A stretch of 64,000 nucleotides of DNA, from the NCBI RefSeq assembly GCF_021287135.1, contig NZ_JAJTBB010000036.1, positions 1 to 64,000 of the forward strand, written 5' to 3'. The notes beneath the pieces were generated by a model, which was given only the letters and a program-made list of their open reading frames with translations, searched no databases and had not been told where the DNA came from. Source of the DNA: Acidovorax sp. (GTDB lineage: Bacteria > Pseudomonadota > Gammaproteobacteria > Burkholderiales > Burkholderiaceae_C). The number at the start of each line of letters is the position of its first letter. The stretch's first letter is position 1. Of this stretch, positions 8,427 through 18,065 are shown piece after piece. Made by a program: the position numbers and the translations under genes.

Positions 8427-9770
8427 ATGAAATACGAAACTGCAGGCAGCTTCCTGGCCCACGTGGCCCTTCGCAATCCGGGTCAGCCCGAGTTTTTACA
8501 GGCCGTTACCGAAGTGCTGGAGAGCCTGTGGCCCTTCATTGCCGAACACCCGCGCTATGCCGAACACGGCCTGCTGGAGCGCCTGGTGGAACCCGAGCGC
8601 ACCGTGATGTTCCGCGTGGCCTGGGTGGACGACCACGGCGCCGTGCAGGTCAACCGCGGCTACCGCATCCAGCACAGCATGGCCATCGGGCCCTACAAGG
8701 GCGGCATCCGGTTCCACCCCTCGGTGAACCTGTCGGTGCTGAAATTCCTGGCGTTTGAACAGACCTTCAAGAACGCGCTGACCACGCTGCCCATGGGCGG
8801 CGGCAAGGGCGGCAGCGACTTCGACCCCAAGGGCAAGAGCCCCGGCGAAGTCATGCGCTTTTGCCAGGCGTTCGTGTCCGAGCTGTTCCGCCACGTGGGC
8901 GCGGACACCGACGTGCCGGCGGGCGACATCGGCGTGGGCGGCCGCGAGGTGGGCTACATGGCGGGGATGATGAAAAAGCTCAGCAACCGCGCCGACTGCG
9001 TGTTCACGGGCAAGGGCCTGTCGTTCGGCGGCTCGCTGATCCGCCCCGAGGCCACGGGCTATGGCACGGTGTACTTTGCCGAGGAGATGCTGAAGACGCG
9101 GGGCCGCTCGTTTGACGGGCTGCGGGTGTCGGTGTCGGGTTCGGGCAATGTCGCGCAGTACGCGGTGGAAAAGGCCATGCAGCTGGGCGCCAAGGTCGTC
9201 ACGGTGTCCGACTCCAGCGGCACGGTGGTGGATGAGGAAGGCTTCACGCCCGAGAAGCTCGCCATCCTGATGGAGGTGAAGAACCACCACTACGGTCGCG
9301 TGAGCGACTACGCGGCCCGCACCGGCGTGCAGTTTGAAGCCGGCGTGCGCCCGTGGCACGTGCCGGTCGACGTGGCCCTGCCCTGCGCCACGCAGAACGA
9401 GCTGGACGGCAACGATGCCGCCACCCTGGTGCGCAACGGGGTGGTCTGCGTGGCCGAAGGGGCCAACATGCCCGCCACCATCGAGGCGGCCAAGGCACTG
9501 GAGGCGGCGGGCGTGCTGTACGCCCCCGGCAAGGCCAGCAACGCCGGCGGCGTGGCCACCTCGGGCCTGGAAATGAGCCAGAACTCCGCCCGGCTGTCCT
9601 GGCCGCGCGACGAGGTGGACGCGCGCCTGCTGCAGATCATGCGGGGCATCCACGCCGCGTGCCTGCAGTACGGCCGCCGCGCCGATGGCTCGGTGAGCTA
9701 CATCGACGGCGCCAACATTGCGGGCTTCGTCAAGGTGGCGGACGCCATGCTGGCGCAAGGCGTGGTGTAA
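8427..9770 (+). CDS. gdhA: NADP-specific glutamate dehydrogenase
   Basis: A 447-residue hexameric-type glutamate dehydrogenase (EC 1.4.1.4). It makes glutamate from 2-oxoglutarate and ammonia when ammonia is plentiful. Key motifs are PYKGGIRFHPSVNLSVLKFL (glutamate-binding Lys), the catalytic LPMGGGKGGSDFDP (about residues 123–136), DVPAGDIGVGGREVGYM, and the dinucleotide fold VSGSGNVAQYAVEKA. Length matches the NADP-dependent bacterial class. The ATG at 8427 gives the family N-terminus MKYETAGSFLAHV; an upstream in-frame ATG at 8355 would add 24 unrelated residues. No strong ribosome site is seen. It is divergent from glpQ across 265 bases of relatively AT-rich sequence that should hold its promoter. 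Confidence 0.95.
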   Translation: MKYETAGSFLAHVALRNPGQPEFLQAVTEVLESLWPFIAEHPRYAEHGLLERLVEPERTVMFRVAWVDDHGAVQVNRGYRIQHSMAIGPYKGGIRFHPSVNLSVLKFLAFEQTFKNALTTLPMGGGKGGSDFDPKGKSPGEVMRFCQAFVSELFRHVGADTDVPAGDIGVGGREVGYMAGMMKKLSNRADCVFTGKGLSFGGSLIRPEATGYGTVYFAEEMLKTRGRSFDGLRVSVSGSGNVAQYAVEKAMQLGAKVVTVSDSSGTVVDEEGFTPEKLAILMEVKNHHYGRVSDYAARTGVQFEAGVRPWHVPVDVALPCATQNELDGNDAATLVRNGVVCVAEGANMPATIEAAKALEAAGVLYAPGKASNAGGVATSGLEMSQNSARLSWPRDEVDARLLQIMRGIHAACLQYGRRADGSVSYIDGANIAGFVKVADAMLAQGVV

Positions 9771-9895
9771 GAGCCCCTGCGGCAGGCGGGGCGCGGCTTG
9801 GGCCAAGCCGCATGTAAGCGTATGCTACAGGCGCCTTGGCCCAGGCCCACCCGGCGGCGGGCCCGCCCTTTTTGCCTCTTGCGCAGGAGTCCACC

Positions 9896-11029
9896 GTGGA
9901 AATCTTCAGCTTTCTGAACGCCCTCGTCGAAAAGGGCGGCTCCGACCTGTTTTTCAGCGTGGGCGCTCCGGTGAACCTCAAGATCGAGGGCGTCACCCAC
10001 CCTTTGAAAATGCCGGCGCTGCTGCCCGGCCAGGTCAAGCAGCTGGCCTATTCCGTGATGAACGAGAAGCAGATCAGCGAGTTCGAGGCGCGGCAGGAGA
10101 TGAACCTGTCCATCTCGGCCGAGAACCTGGGGCGCTTTCGCGTCAATGTGTTCGTGCAGCGCGGCGAGACGGGCATGGTGGTGCGCTACATCAAGAACAA
10201 GATTCCGGCGCTGTCGGCCCTGGGCCTGCCGGCCATCCTGGAAAAGCTGGTGCTGCGCAAGCGCGGGCTGGTGCTGGTGACGGGCGCCACGGGGTCGGGC
10301 AAGTCCACCACGCTGGCGTCCATGATCAACTACCGCAACGAGAACGTGACGGGCCACATCCTCACCATCGAGGACCCGCTGGAATTCCTGCACGCCCACA
10401 AGCGCTCGGTGGTCGACCAGCGCGAGGTGGGCATCGACACGCAGTCGTACGAGGAAGCGCTGAAGAACGCGCTGCGCGAGGCGCCGGACGTGATCATGAT
10501 CGGCGAGATCCGCGACCGCAACACCATGAAGCAGGCGATTGCCTATGCCGAGACCGGCCACCTCTGCCTGTCCACGCTGCACGCCAACAACGCCAACCAG
10601 GCCATGGAGCGGGTCATCAACTTCTTTCCTGAAGACGCACACCACCAGCTGCTGATGGACCTGAGCCTGAACCTGGCCGGCGTGATCTCGCAGCGCCTGA
10701 TCCCCGGCCTGCACGAAAAGCTGGTGCCTGCGGTGGAGGTGATGCTCAACTCGCCGTACATCGCGGACCTGATCGCCAAGGGCGAGTTCTCGGGCATCAA
10801 GGACGCCATGGGTCACAGCACCGAGATCGGCATGTGCACCTTTGACCAGGCGCTGTACCAGCTCTACGCCGATGGCCGCATCTCGCTGGACGAGGCGCTG
10901 CACAACGCGGACTCGCGCACCGATCTGGCGCTTCGCGTGCGCCTGGCGGCGGGCGTGACCACGCAGGATGCAGGGGACCTTTCCATCGACACGTCTTCGC
11001 CCATGCAGTCGGCCTCTCGGCTGTCGTGA
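9896..11029 (+). CDS. pilU: Type IV pilus retraction ATPase PilU
   Basis: A 377-residue PilT/PilU family hexameric ATPase driving pilus retraction and twitching. Motifs are GGSDLFFSVGAPVNLKIEG at the N-terminus, Walker A GATGSGKST (about 130–138), the Asp box, VIMIGEIRD (Walker B, about 199) and the His box HLCLSTLHANN. PilU rather than PilT is favoured by the longer C-terminus and the pattern GMCTFDQALYQLY…ISLDEALHNADS. The GTG at 9896 is used because GCAGGAG lies 6–12 bases upstream. The stop overlaps the start of the next ATPase gene (GTGA), so the two are translationally coupled. PilT itself is not in the window. Confidence 0.85.
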   Translation: MEIFSFLNALVEKGGSDLFFSVGAPVNLKIEGVTHPLKMPALLPGQVKQLAYSVMNEKQISEFEARQEMNLSISAENLGRFRVNVFVQRGETGMVVRYIKNKIPALSALGLPAILEKLVLRKRGLVLVTGATGSGKSTTLASMINYRNENVTGHILTIEDPLEFLHAHKRSVVDQREVGIDTQSYEEALKNALREAPDVIMIGEIRDRNTMKQAIAYAETGHLCLSTLHANNANQAMERVINFFPEDAHHQLLMDLSLNLAGVISQRLIPGLHEKLVPAVEVMLNSPYIADLIAKGEFSGIKDAMGHSTEIGMCTFDQALYQLYADGRISLDEALHNADSRTDLALRVRLAAGVTTQDAGDLSIDTSSPMQSASRLS

Positions 11030-13476
11030 CGGACGTCGCGCGCATGCCGCAGTGGCCGTTTCCGCCGTTCTTTCGCGACGCGCGCCCGGCCGAGGCCCAG
11101 GCTGCGGCCGAGGCCATCGTCTTTACCACCAGCGGCGAGACCCGCCACGGCGTGCTGGAGCAGTTTGACCCGCAGACGCAGCACGCCCTGCTGACGCCGC
11201 AAGGGGACTCGGCCGCTGTGGCGCTGCCTTTTGCAGGAATCAAGAGCATTCAGCTGATGCCGCCTGTCCCCCTGGCGGCCGACGCCGAGCTGACCGCGCG
11301 CTACCAGGCAGCGGGGGGGCACGAGGTCCACACCACGTCACGCCCTTTCACCGTGCAGTTCGTCGATGGTGAAACCCTGCGCGGCGAGACCAAAGGCTTT
11401 GTCAAAACCCGCCAGGGCCTGTTCTTCTATCTGACGACCGACGCGGTGCACTGTGTGCGGATTTTCATACCGGCCACCGCGCTGCGCAGCTACCAGGTGG
11501 GGGGGCTGCTGGGCCAGCACCTGGTCCAGTCGAATCTGGTCAGCGCCGACACCCTGCAGCAGGCACTGACAGAGCAGGAGCGGCGCAGGCAGGGCCCGAG
11601 CGCCCCAGCCGCAACGGTCCCGCCGAACGCGCAAGCCCCCATGCAGCCGATCCGCAGCCCCACGCAGCTGGAGGGCCAGATCACCCAGATCGGCAGCTTT
11701 GTGCCGGTGCGGCTGGGCGACATCCTGATCAACCAGGGGCTGGTGAGCAATGACCAGATGCGTGACGCGCTCACGCTGATGCAGCGGGGCAACAAACACC
11801 TGCTGGGCAACATCCTGGTCGAAATGGGCGCGCTGAGCCGGGCCCAGCTGACCGAAGTGGTGGCGCAGCAGTTCAGCATTCCGCTGGTGGCGCTGGACGG
11901 CTTTGTGGTGCAGCCGGAAGTCCTGCGCCTGGTGCCCAAGGAATATGCGGTGGAGCACCAGGTGCTGCCCCTGCTGGTGAGCGACAAGAGCCTGGTGGTG
12001 GCGGTGGAGAGCCCGGTGGATGCCGACTACCTGGACGAGCTGCGGTTCTCGGCCCAGAAGCAGGTGGTGCCCGTCATTGCCAACCCCGACGAGCTGGCGG
12101 CACGCATCACGTTCGAATATTCCAAGCAGGGCATAGACCGCACCGACCTGTCGATCGAGGAAGAACTGCGGCAACTGTCGCAGCGGCTCACGGCCAGCGA
12201 CGCAGCGCCGGGCCACGCAGACCTGCAGCGGCAGGTGTCCGACAACGACAGCCTGGTGGTGCGGCTGGTCAACAAGACCATCCTGGACGCCCAGGCACGG
12301 GGCGCGTCGGACATTCACATCGAGGCCTACCCCGAGGAGCAGCCCACGCTAATCCGGCTGCGCGTGGACGGCGATTTGACCGAATACCTGCGCATCCCGT
12401 TTGTGCTGCGCGCGGCGCTGCTGTCACGCATCAAGATCATGGCCAACCTCGACATCTCCGAGCACCGGCTGCCGCAGGACGGAAAGATCGACTTTTCGCG
12501 CTTCGGCCACACCAAGCTGGAGCTGCGCGTGGCCGTGCTGCCCACCACCAACGGGCTCGAAGACATCGTGATGCGGCTGTTGGCATCGTCCAAACCCATC
12601 CCGCTGGCCAAGCTGGGCATGGACAAGGCCCTGGTCGAACAACTGCAGCAGATGGTGCACCGCAGCTACGGCCTGATCCTGGTGTGCGGGCCCACCGGGT
12701 CGGGCAAGACCACCACCCTGCACTCGCTGCTGGCCGAGGTGAACCACCCCGACACCAAGATCTGGACCGCGGAAGACCCCATCGAGATCACGCACCAGGG
12801 TCTGCGGCAGATCCAGATGCACCCGCGCATCGGACTCACGTTTGCCACCGCCATGCGCGCGTTTCTGCGGGCCGACCCGGACGTGATCATGGTGGGCGAA
12901 ATGCGCGACAGCGAAACCGCCCACATCGCCATCGAGGCCTCGCTGACCGGCCACATGGTGATGTCCACCCTGCACACCAACAGCGCGCCCGAGAGCGTGA
13001 TCCGCATGCTGGACATGGGGCTGGACCCCTTCAACTTTGCCGATGCGCTGGTGGGGGTGCTGAGCCAGCGCCTGGCGCGCCGCCTGTGCCCCGACTGCAA
13101 GCAGCCCTACACCCCGGACGCCGAGGAACTGCAGCAGATCGCCACGGACTACGCGGCCGGCACCGGCCTGGCGCCCGAGAGCCTGCTGGCGCCCTGGCGC
13201 AGCCGCTTTGTCCCCGCAGGGGCTTCGGATTGGGTGCTGTACCGCGCCCAGGGGTGCCGCCACTGCGACCAGACAGGCTACAAGGGCCGCGTGGGCATTT
13301 ACGAGCTGATGGCCGCCTCGCCAGGCATCAAGAAGCTGATCCAGACCCGCGCCCCCGTGGACCGATTGTTTGAGGCGGCTACCGCGCAAGGCATGCTGCG
13401 GCTGCTGCAGTACGGGCTGCTCAAGGTGCTGGAGGGTGTGACCGACCAGCGCAGCGTACGCGGCGCCTGCTCCTGA
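11026..13476 (+). CDS. GspE/PilB-family ATPase with extended N-terminus
   Basis: An 816-residue secretion/pilus assembly ATPase, longer than PilB or GspE (about 560). The C-terminal half is canonical: Walker A GPTGSGKTTT (about 555), an Asp box, VIMVGEMRDSE (Walker B), a His box HMVMSTLHTNS, and a zinc motif CPDC (about 688) with CRHC (about 744). The N-terminus holds two Sm-like repeats (about 20–75 and 100–150), then three copies of a 24-residue pattern like the MshEN c-di-GMP-binding motif: LLGQHLVQSNLV (about 161), RLGDILINQGLVSNDQM (about 229) and LLGNILVEMGALSRAQL (about 260). It starts at GTG 11026 inside the pilU stop. It probably powers pilus or type II-like secretion; c-di-GMP binding is inference. 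Confidence 0.8.
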   Translation: MTDVARMPQWPFPPFFRDARPAEAQAAAEAIVFTTSGETRHGVLEQFDPQTQHALLTPQGDSAAVALPFAGIKSIQLMPPVPLAADAELTARYQAAGGHEVHTTSRPFTVQFVDGETLRGETKGFVKTRQGLFFYLTTDAVHCVRIFIPATALRSYQVGGLLGQHLVQSNLVSADTLQQALTEQERRRQGPSAPAATVPPNAQAPMQPIRSPTQLEGQITQIGSFVPVRLGDILINQGLVSNDQMRDALTLMQRGNKHLLGNILVEMGALSRAQLTEVVAQQFSIPLVALDGFVVQPEVLRLVPKEYAVEHQVLPLLVSDKSLVVAVESPVDADYLDELRFSAQKQVVPVIANPDELAARITFEYSKQGIDRTDLSIEEELRQLSQRLTASDAAPGHADLQRQVSDNDSLVVRLVNKTILDAQARGASDIHIEAYPEEQPTLIRLRVDGDLTEYLRIPFVLRAALLSRIKIMANLDISEHRLPQDGKIDFSRFGHTKLELRVAVLPTTNGLEDIVMRLLASSKPIPLAKLGMDKALVEQLQQMVHRSYGLILVCGPTGSGKTTTLHSLLAEVNHPDTKIWTAEDPIEITHQGLRQIQMHPRIGLTFATAMRAFLRADPDVIMVGEMRDSETAHIAIEASLTGHMVMSTLHTNSAPESVIRMLDMGLDPFNFADALVGVLSQRLARRLCPDCKQPYTPDAEELQQIATDYAAGTGLAPESLLAPWRSRFVPAGASDWVLYRAQGCRHCDQTGYKGRVGIYELMAASPGIKKLIQTRAPVDRLFEAATAQGMLRLLQYGLLKVLEGVTDQRSVRGACS

Positions 13477-13576
13477 GCCTCAGAACGTGTTGACGATCTC
13501 GCAGGGGATCGCTCGCAGACTCCCATACCACCGGCCCTCACCGAACTTTTGCATGGGCGCCAGAATCTGTCGGACG

Positions 13577-14410
13577 ATGAAACGCACCCCTCTTCTTGCA
13601 TCCTTGGGCCTGGTAGTGGCCCTGAGCGTGGGCTGTGCCACCCTGGACGCCAAGCAGCGCGAGTGGATTTTCCAGCCCAGCGACCGCAGCTGGGGCGGCG
13701 CGCCATCCACCGAGGGCATGCAGGACGTGTGGATCGACTTTGCGTCCGAAGCCACGGGCAGCCCGGCGCGGCTGCACGGCCTGTGGCTGCCGCAGGGACG
13801 CGCCGACGCACCGGCGCTGCTGTACCTGCACGGCGCGCGCTGGAACGTGGCGGGCTCCGCCGGGCGCATCCGGCGCATGCACGAACTGGGCTTCTCGGTG
13901 CTGGCCATCGACTACCGGGGCTTTGGCCGCAGCAGCGCCGGCCTGCCTTCCGAAACCACTGCCGCCGAGGACGCCCGCGCCGCCTGGGACTGGCTGGCGC
14001 AGCACCAGCCGGGCAGCCCCCGCTACATCTTCGGCCACTCGCTGGGGGGCGCCATCGCCATCGACCTGGCCAGCAAGGTGAACGACGAGCAAGGCACCAT
14101 GGTCGAAGGCACCTTCACCAGCGTGCCCGAGGTGGTCAGCACCTTCAAGTGGGGATGGCTGCCCGTGTCGGCCCTCATCACGCAGCGGTTCGAGTCCGTT
14201 CGCAAGGTGGCGCACATCGGGTCCCCGCTGCTGGTGGTGCATGGCAGCGAGGACAGCTTGATCCTGCCTTCGCTGGGACGCAAACTGTACGAGGCGGCGC
14301 AAGAGCCCAAGCAGTTCGTGCTGGTGGACGGCGGGTCGCACCACACGACCCTCACCGTGGGCCAGGCCCAGTACCGCCAGGCCCTCGCGTCGCTGTTCCG
14401 GCTGCAGTAG
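13577..14410 (+). CDS. Alpha/beta hydrolase lipoprotein
   Basis: A 277-residue alpha/beta-hydrolase with a lipoprotein signal (MKRTPLLASLGLVVALSVGC, lipidated Cys about 20). The fold is indicated by ALLYLHG (oxyanion region), VLAIDYRGFGRS, the nucleophile elbow GHSLGGAIA with catalytic Ser, and VVHGSEDSLI and GGSHHTT supplying the catalytic Asp and His near the C-terminus. Similar proteins (BEM46/YfhR-like) are serine hydrolases of unknown substrate. The ATG at 13577 is preferred because it begins the signal peptide directly; an earlier in-frame ATG at 13487 would add 30 residues before it. It is followed 89 bases later by an MFS gene on the same strand. Confidence 0.8.
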   Translation: MKRTPLLASLGLVVALSVGCATLDAKQREWIFQPSDRSWGGAPSTEGMQDVWIDFASEATGSPARLHGLWLPQGRADAPALLYLHGARWNVAGSAGRIRRMHELGFSVLAIDYRGFGRSSAGLPSETTAAEDARAAWDWLAQHQPGSPRYIFGHSLGGAIAIDLASKVNDEQGTMVEGTFTSVPEVVSTFKWGWLPVSALITQRFESVRKVAHIGSPLLVVHGSEDSLILPSLGRKLYEAAQEPKQFVLVDGGSHHTTLTVGQAQYRQALASLFRLQ

Positions 14411-14499
14411 CGGCCGCCAGCCCCCCCCTGCGGCGCCGCATGCCGCGGCATGTCCCCGGGGCCCTGCGGGCACGGGCCTTCTGTTACGCTCAGACGGAT

Positions 14500-15738
14500 A
14501 TGTCTGCCCCGTCCGCCGCTGCGCCCACAGCCGCCCTCCCCGCCGTCCAGCCTGGCTTGGCCATCCTCGTGCTGGCGCTGCTGCTGTCCATCCAGCCCGT
14601 CACTACGGACCTGTACCTGCCGGCCCTGCCCGCCCTCACGCGCAGCCTGGACGCACCGCTGGCGGCGGCCCAGCTGACCCTCAGCGGCCTGCTGCTGGCG
14701 TTCGGCTGCTCGCAGATGGTGTGGGGGCCGCTGTCGGACCGCTTCGGGCGCCGCCCGATCCTGCTGGCGGGGCTGGCCATCTACACCGTGGCCTCGCTGG
14801 GCAGCGCGCTAGCGTCCAGCATGGCGCTGCTGATTGCCTGGCGCGTGGCGCAGGGCGCCGCCATGGGTGCGGTGGTGATGTGCGCGCGCGCCATCGTGCG
14901 CGACCTGTACACGCCGCACGAGGGTGCCCGCGCCATGTCCAAGGCGCTCACGGGCCTGGGCATCGTCGCGTGCCTGTGCGCGCCGCTGGGCGGCCTGCTC
15001 AGCGAGTGGCTGGGCTGGCGCGCCGCGCTGCTCGCCGTCACCGCCTACGCGGTGGCCACGCTGGCCGTGGTGGCCCTGCGCATGCCCGAGACCCTGGCCC
15101 ACCGCAATCCGCAGGCCCTGCAGCCGCGCGCCCTGGTGGGCACCTGGCTGCAGGTGCTGCGCAGTCCCACGTTCTGGGCGTTTTCGCTGCAGACCACGGC
15201 CACCTACGGCGGCCTGTTCAGCTTTCTGGCCGCGTCCTCGTTCGTCTACATCGACGTGCTGGGCGTCACGCGCACGCAGTACGGCTGGGTCATGGCCACC
15301 GCGTGCGTGGCCTACCTGGCCGGCACCTTCCTCTGCCGGCGCCTGCTGGCGCGCCACGGACTGCGGCGCACGGTGGCCATCGCGGGCGCGCTCAGCGTGG
15401 CGGGCGGCTCGCTGATGGGCGCGGTGGCCTGGGCGGGCTGGCACCATCCGGTGGCGCTGCTGCTGCCGTTCTACCTGTTCATGCTGGGCCACGGCATCCA
15501 CCAGCCCTGCGGGCAAAGCGGCGCGGTGGGGCCGTTTCCCCGGGCGGCGGGCGTGGCTTCTGCACTCAACGGTTTCATGATGATGCTGGCGGCGTTCGGC
15601 ATCGGGGCCTGGCTGGGCCGGCGGCTGGACGGAACGGTCTGGCCCCTGGTCAACGGCGTGTGGTTCTGGTCGGTGGTGCTGGCCGCCATCTCCTGGACCC
15701 TGGTGCAGCGATTCGGAGCCCCCCAGGACCATGCCTGA
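14500..15738 (+). CDS. MFS drug-resistance transporter, Bcr/CflA family
   Basis: A 412-residue 12-helix major facilitator. The [11 protein letters not shown] motif after helix 1 is diagnostic of the Bcr/CflA drug:H+ antiporter group, and [16 protein letters not shown] is the family's motif A between helices 2 and 3. The segment [23 protein letters not shown] (written here as shorter parts RVAQGAAMG and RAIVRDLY) is helix 4, typical of the group. It likely exports bicyclomycin-like or other small compounds; substrate is not predictable. The stop overlaps the miaA start by eight bases, and the following ABC ATPase overlaps miaA, so the three genes form a tightly coupled run. Confidence 0.88.
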   Translation: MSAPSAAAPTAALPAVQPGLAILVLALLLSIQPVTTDLYLPALPALTRSLDAPLAAAQLTLSGLLLAFGCSQMVWGPLSDRFGRRPILLAGLAIYTVASLGSALASSMALLIAWRVAQGAAMGAVVMCARAIVRDLYTPHEGARAMSKALTGLGIVACLCAPLGGLLSEWLGWRAALLAVTAYAVATLAVVALRMPETLAHRNPQALQPRALVGTWLQVLRSPTFWAFSLQTTATYGGLFSFLAASSFVYIDVLGVTRTQYGWVMATACVAYLAGTFLCRRLLARHGLRRTVAIAGALSVAGGSLMGAVAWAGWHHPVALLLPFYLFMLGHGIHQPCGQSGAVGPFPRAAGVASALNGFMMMLAAFGIGAWLGRRLDGTVWPLVNGVWFWSVVLAAISWTLVQRFGAPQDHA

Positions 15739-16737
15739 CCTGGCACCGATCCGGCGCGACGCGGCCCTGCCCGCCATTGCGCTCGCAGGCCCCACCGCCT
15801 CGGGCAAGACGGCTGGCGCCCTGGCGCTGGCTGCCGTGCTGGACAAGCAGGGTATTCCGGTGGAAATCATCAGCGTGGATTCGGCCCTGGTGTACCGCGG
15901 CATGGACATCGGCACGGCCAAGCCCACGGCTGCGGAGCGCGCCGCCGTGCCGCACCACCTCATCGACATCCGCGATCCGCTGCAGGCCTACAGCGCGGCC
16001 GAGTTCGTGCAGGACGCCACGCGGCTCATGGACGCCGTCCGCGCCCGGGGCGCGCTGCCCCTGCTGGTGGGCGGCACCATGCTGTATTTCAAGGCGCTGT
16101 TCGACGGCATCGACGACATGCCACCCGCGGACCCCGCCGTGCGTGCGCGGCTGGAGGCCCAGGCCGCCGAACAGGGCTGGCCCGCACTGCACGCCGAACT
16201 GGCCCGCGTGGACCCCAGCACCGCCGCGCGGCTGGCCCCGGCGGACAGCCAGCGCATCCAGCGCGCGCTGGAGGTGTGGCACGTCTCCGGCCGCCCGCTG
16301 TCGAGTTTTCACACTACAAAAACAGGAGCTGCTCGCGCTGGTGCAGCAAGCGCTACCGCCCTTTTTTCCTTGGAACCGCAAGACCGTGCCTGGCTGCACG
16401 AGCGCATTGCGCAGCGCTTTGATGCCATGCTGGCCGCCGGCTTCCTGGACGAAGTGCGCGGCCTGCGGGCGCGGGGCGACCTGCATCCGGACCTGCCCTC
16501 CATGCGCTGCGTGGGCTACCGGCAGGCCTGGGAAAGCCTGGACGGCACCTGGCCCCTGCACAGCCTGCGCGAGCGCGGCATCGCCGCCACGCGCCAGCTG
16601 GCCAAGCGGCAGATCACCTGGCTGCGCAGCATGCCCGCCCGCCACGCCGTGGCCTGCGACCAGCCGAACGCGGTGGCCCAGCTGGTGCAGGCCGTGCTGC
16701 AGCGGCTGTCCGCCCCGCCCGCGCAACCCGACGCGCC

Positions 16738-16741
<4 letters not shown>
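15731..16741 (+). CDS. miaA: tRNA dimethylallyltransferase MiaA
   Basis: A 336-residue enzyme adding a dimethylallyl group to A37 of tRNAs that read UNN codons (EC 2.5.1.75). Motifs are P-loop GPTASGKT (20–27), [20 protein letters not shown] (written in part: [17 protein letters not shown]), [28 protein letters not shown] and the tRNA-binding C-terminus with GYRQAW and [13 protein letters not shown]. The start overlaps the MFS gene and the stop overlaps the ABC ATPase start (ATGA). A family A palindromic repeat is translated in frame at about residues 195–213, in a surface region before [13 protein letters not shown]. MiaA is otherwise complete, so the insert seems tolerated. Confidence 0.96.
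16314..16369 (+). repeat. Palindromic repeat family A, copy A2, in frame inside miaA
   Basis: The sequence reads AGGAGCTGCTCGCGCTGG, a short loop, then AAGCGCTACCGCCCTTTTTT, matching the family A consensus in the forward orientation. It contributes residues of about [18 protein letters not shown] to MiaA. The orientation is opposite to the copies in mutL and the ABC permease, so a different peptide is encoded, yet the reading frame stays open. Confidence 0.7.
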
Positions 16742-17397
<656 letters not shown>

Positions 17398-17436
17398 CAC
17401 CGGCCCGATTGCGCCGGGCGGGCGGCGTACCCGGCC

Positions 17437-17865
17437 TTATTCGATGTGCAGCCGCTGCGCGGCCTTGCTGGCCTTCTTGGGCAGGGTCAGCGTGAGCACG
17501 CCGTTGTCGTACTTGGCCTTGGCCTGGGCGGCATCCACTTCGTCGGGCAGCTGGAAGCTGCGGGCCACCGACCCGAAATAGCGCTCCGAACGCAGCACCT
17601 TGTCGCCCTCGCACTTCTCGTCGTGCTGCCGCACTTCGGCACGCAGGCTCACCACGTTGCCTTCCAGCGAGACGTGGATGTCTTCCTTGGCCACGCCGGG
17701 CACTTCGGCCTGCACGGTGTAGCCGCTGTCGTTTTCGGACACATCCACCTTGATCTGCGAGGGCGAGGGCAGGTTGTCGCCGTGCAGTGGCCGCACATAG
17801 AACCCGGGTGCAATGTCCTTGAAGAAGTCATCGAACAGACTGCCGCGAGATACCAGCGAATTCAT
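17437..17865 (-). CDS. Small heat-shock protein, Hsp20 family
   Basis: A 142-residue alpha-crystallin-type chaperone that holds unfolding proteins under heat or other stress. The alpha-crystallin domain runs from about residue 37 (SQIKVDVSENDSGYTVQAEV) through PGVAKEDIHVSLEGN to the diagnostic GVLTLTLPKKA near the C-terminus. The N-terminus includes SLFDDFFKD. A classical C-terminal I-x-I anchor is not obvious; the tail is QRLHIE. The start at 17865 has a clear AGGAGCT site. A promoter-like element with a sigma-32-like −35 is upstream at 17958–17986. It lies antisense between an ABC ATPase and its likely permease. Confidence 0.92.
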   Translation of the reverse strand: MNSLVSRGSLFDDFFKDIAPGFYVRPLHGDNLPSPSQIKVDVSENDSGYTVQAEVPGVAKEDIHVSLEGNVVSLRAEVRQHDEKCEGDKVLRSERYFGSVARSFQLPDEVDAAQAKAKYDNGVLTLTLPKKASKAAQRLHIE

Positions 17866-17957
17866 GGTTGAGCTCCTGAAAAAAGGGTGGTCACACCAGG
17901 GCCGGCATCGCAGCGCGACCCCGGGAGGCTGCCCGCCTGGCAACCTTCCGTTGATAA

Positions 17958-17986
17958 AGATAAGTACCCTGCGCCGCGGCTTCAAG
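17958..17986 (-). promoter_or_regulatory. Candidate hsp20 promoter
   Basis: On the minus strand CTTGAAG (17986–17980) resembles the sigma-32 −35 element CTTGAAA. It is followed 16 bases later by TTATCT (17963–17958), which suits a sigma-70 −10 better than the sigma-32 CCCATNT. It lies about 95 bases upstream of the hsp20 ATG. Which sigma factor uses it is unclear. Confidence 0.4.
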
Positions 17987-18065
17987 ACCTTCTGGCGGCA
18001 AGCTTGACCTGCATCAGTGCCGGGCGGGCGCTGCGCCCGACGGCGGCGCACGCCACAATCGCGCC

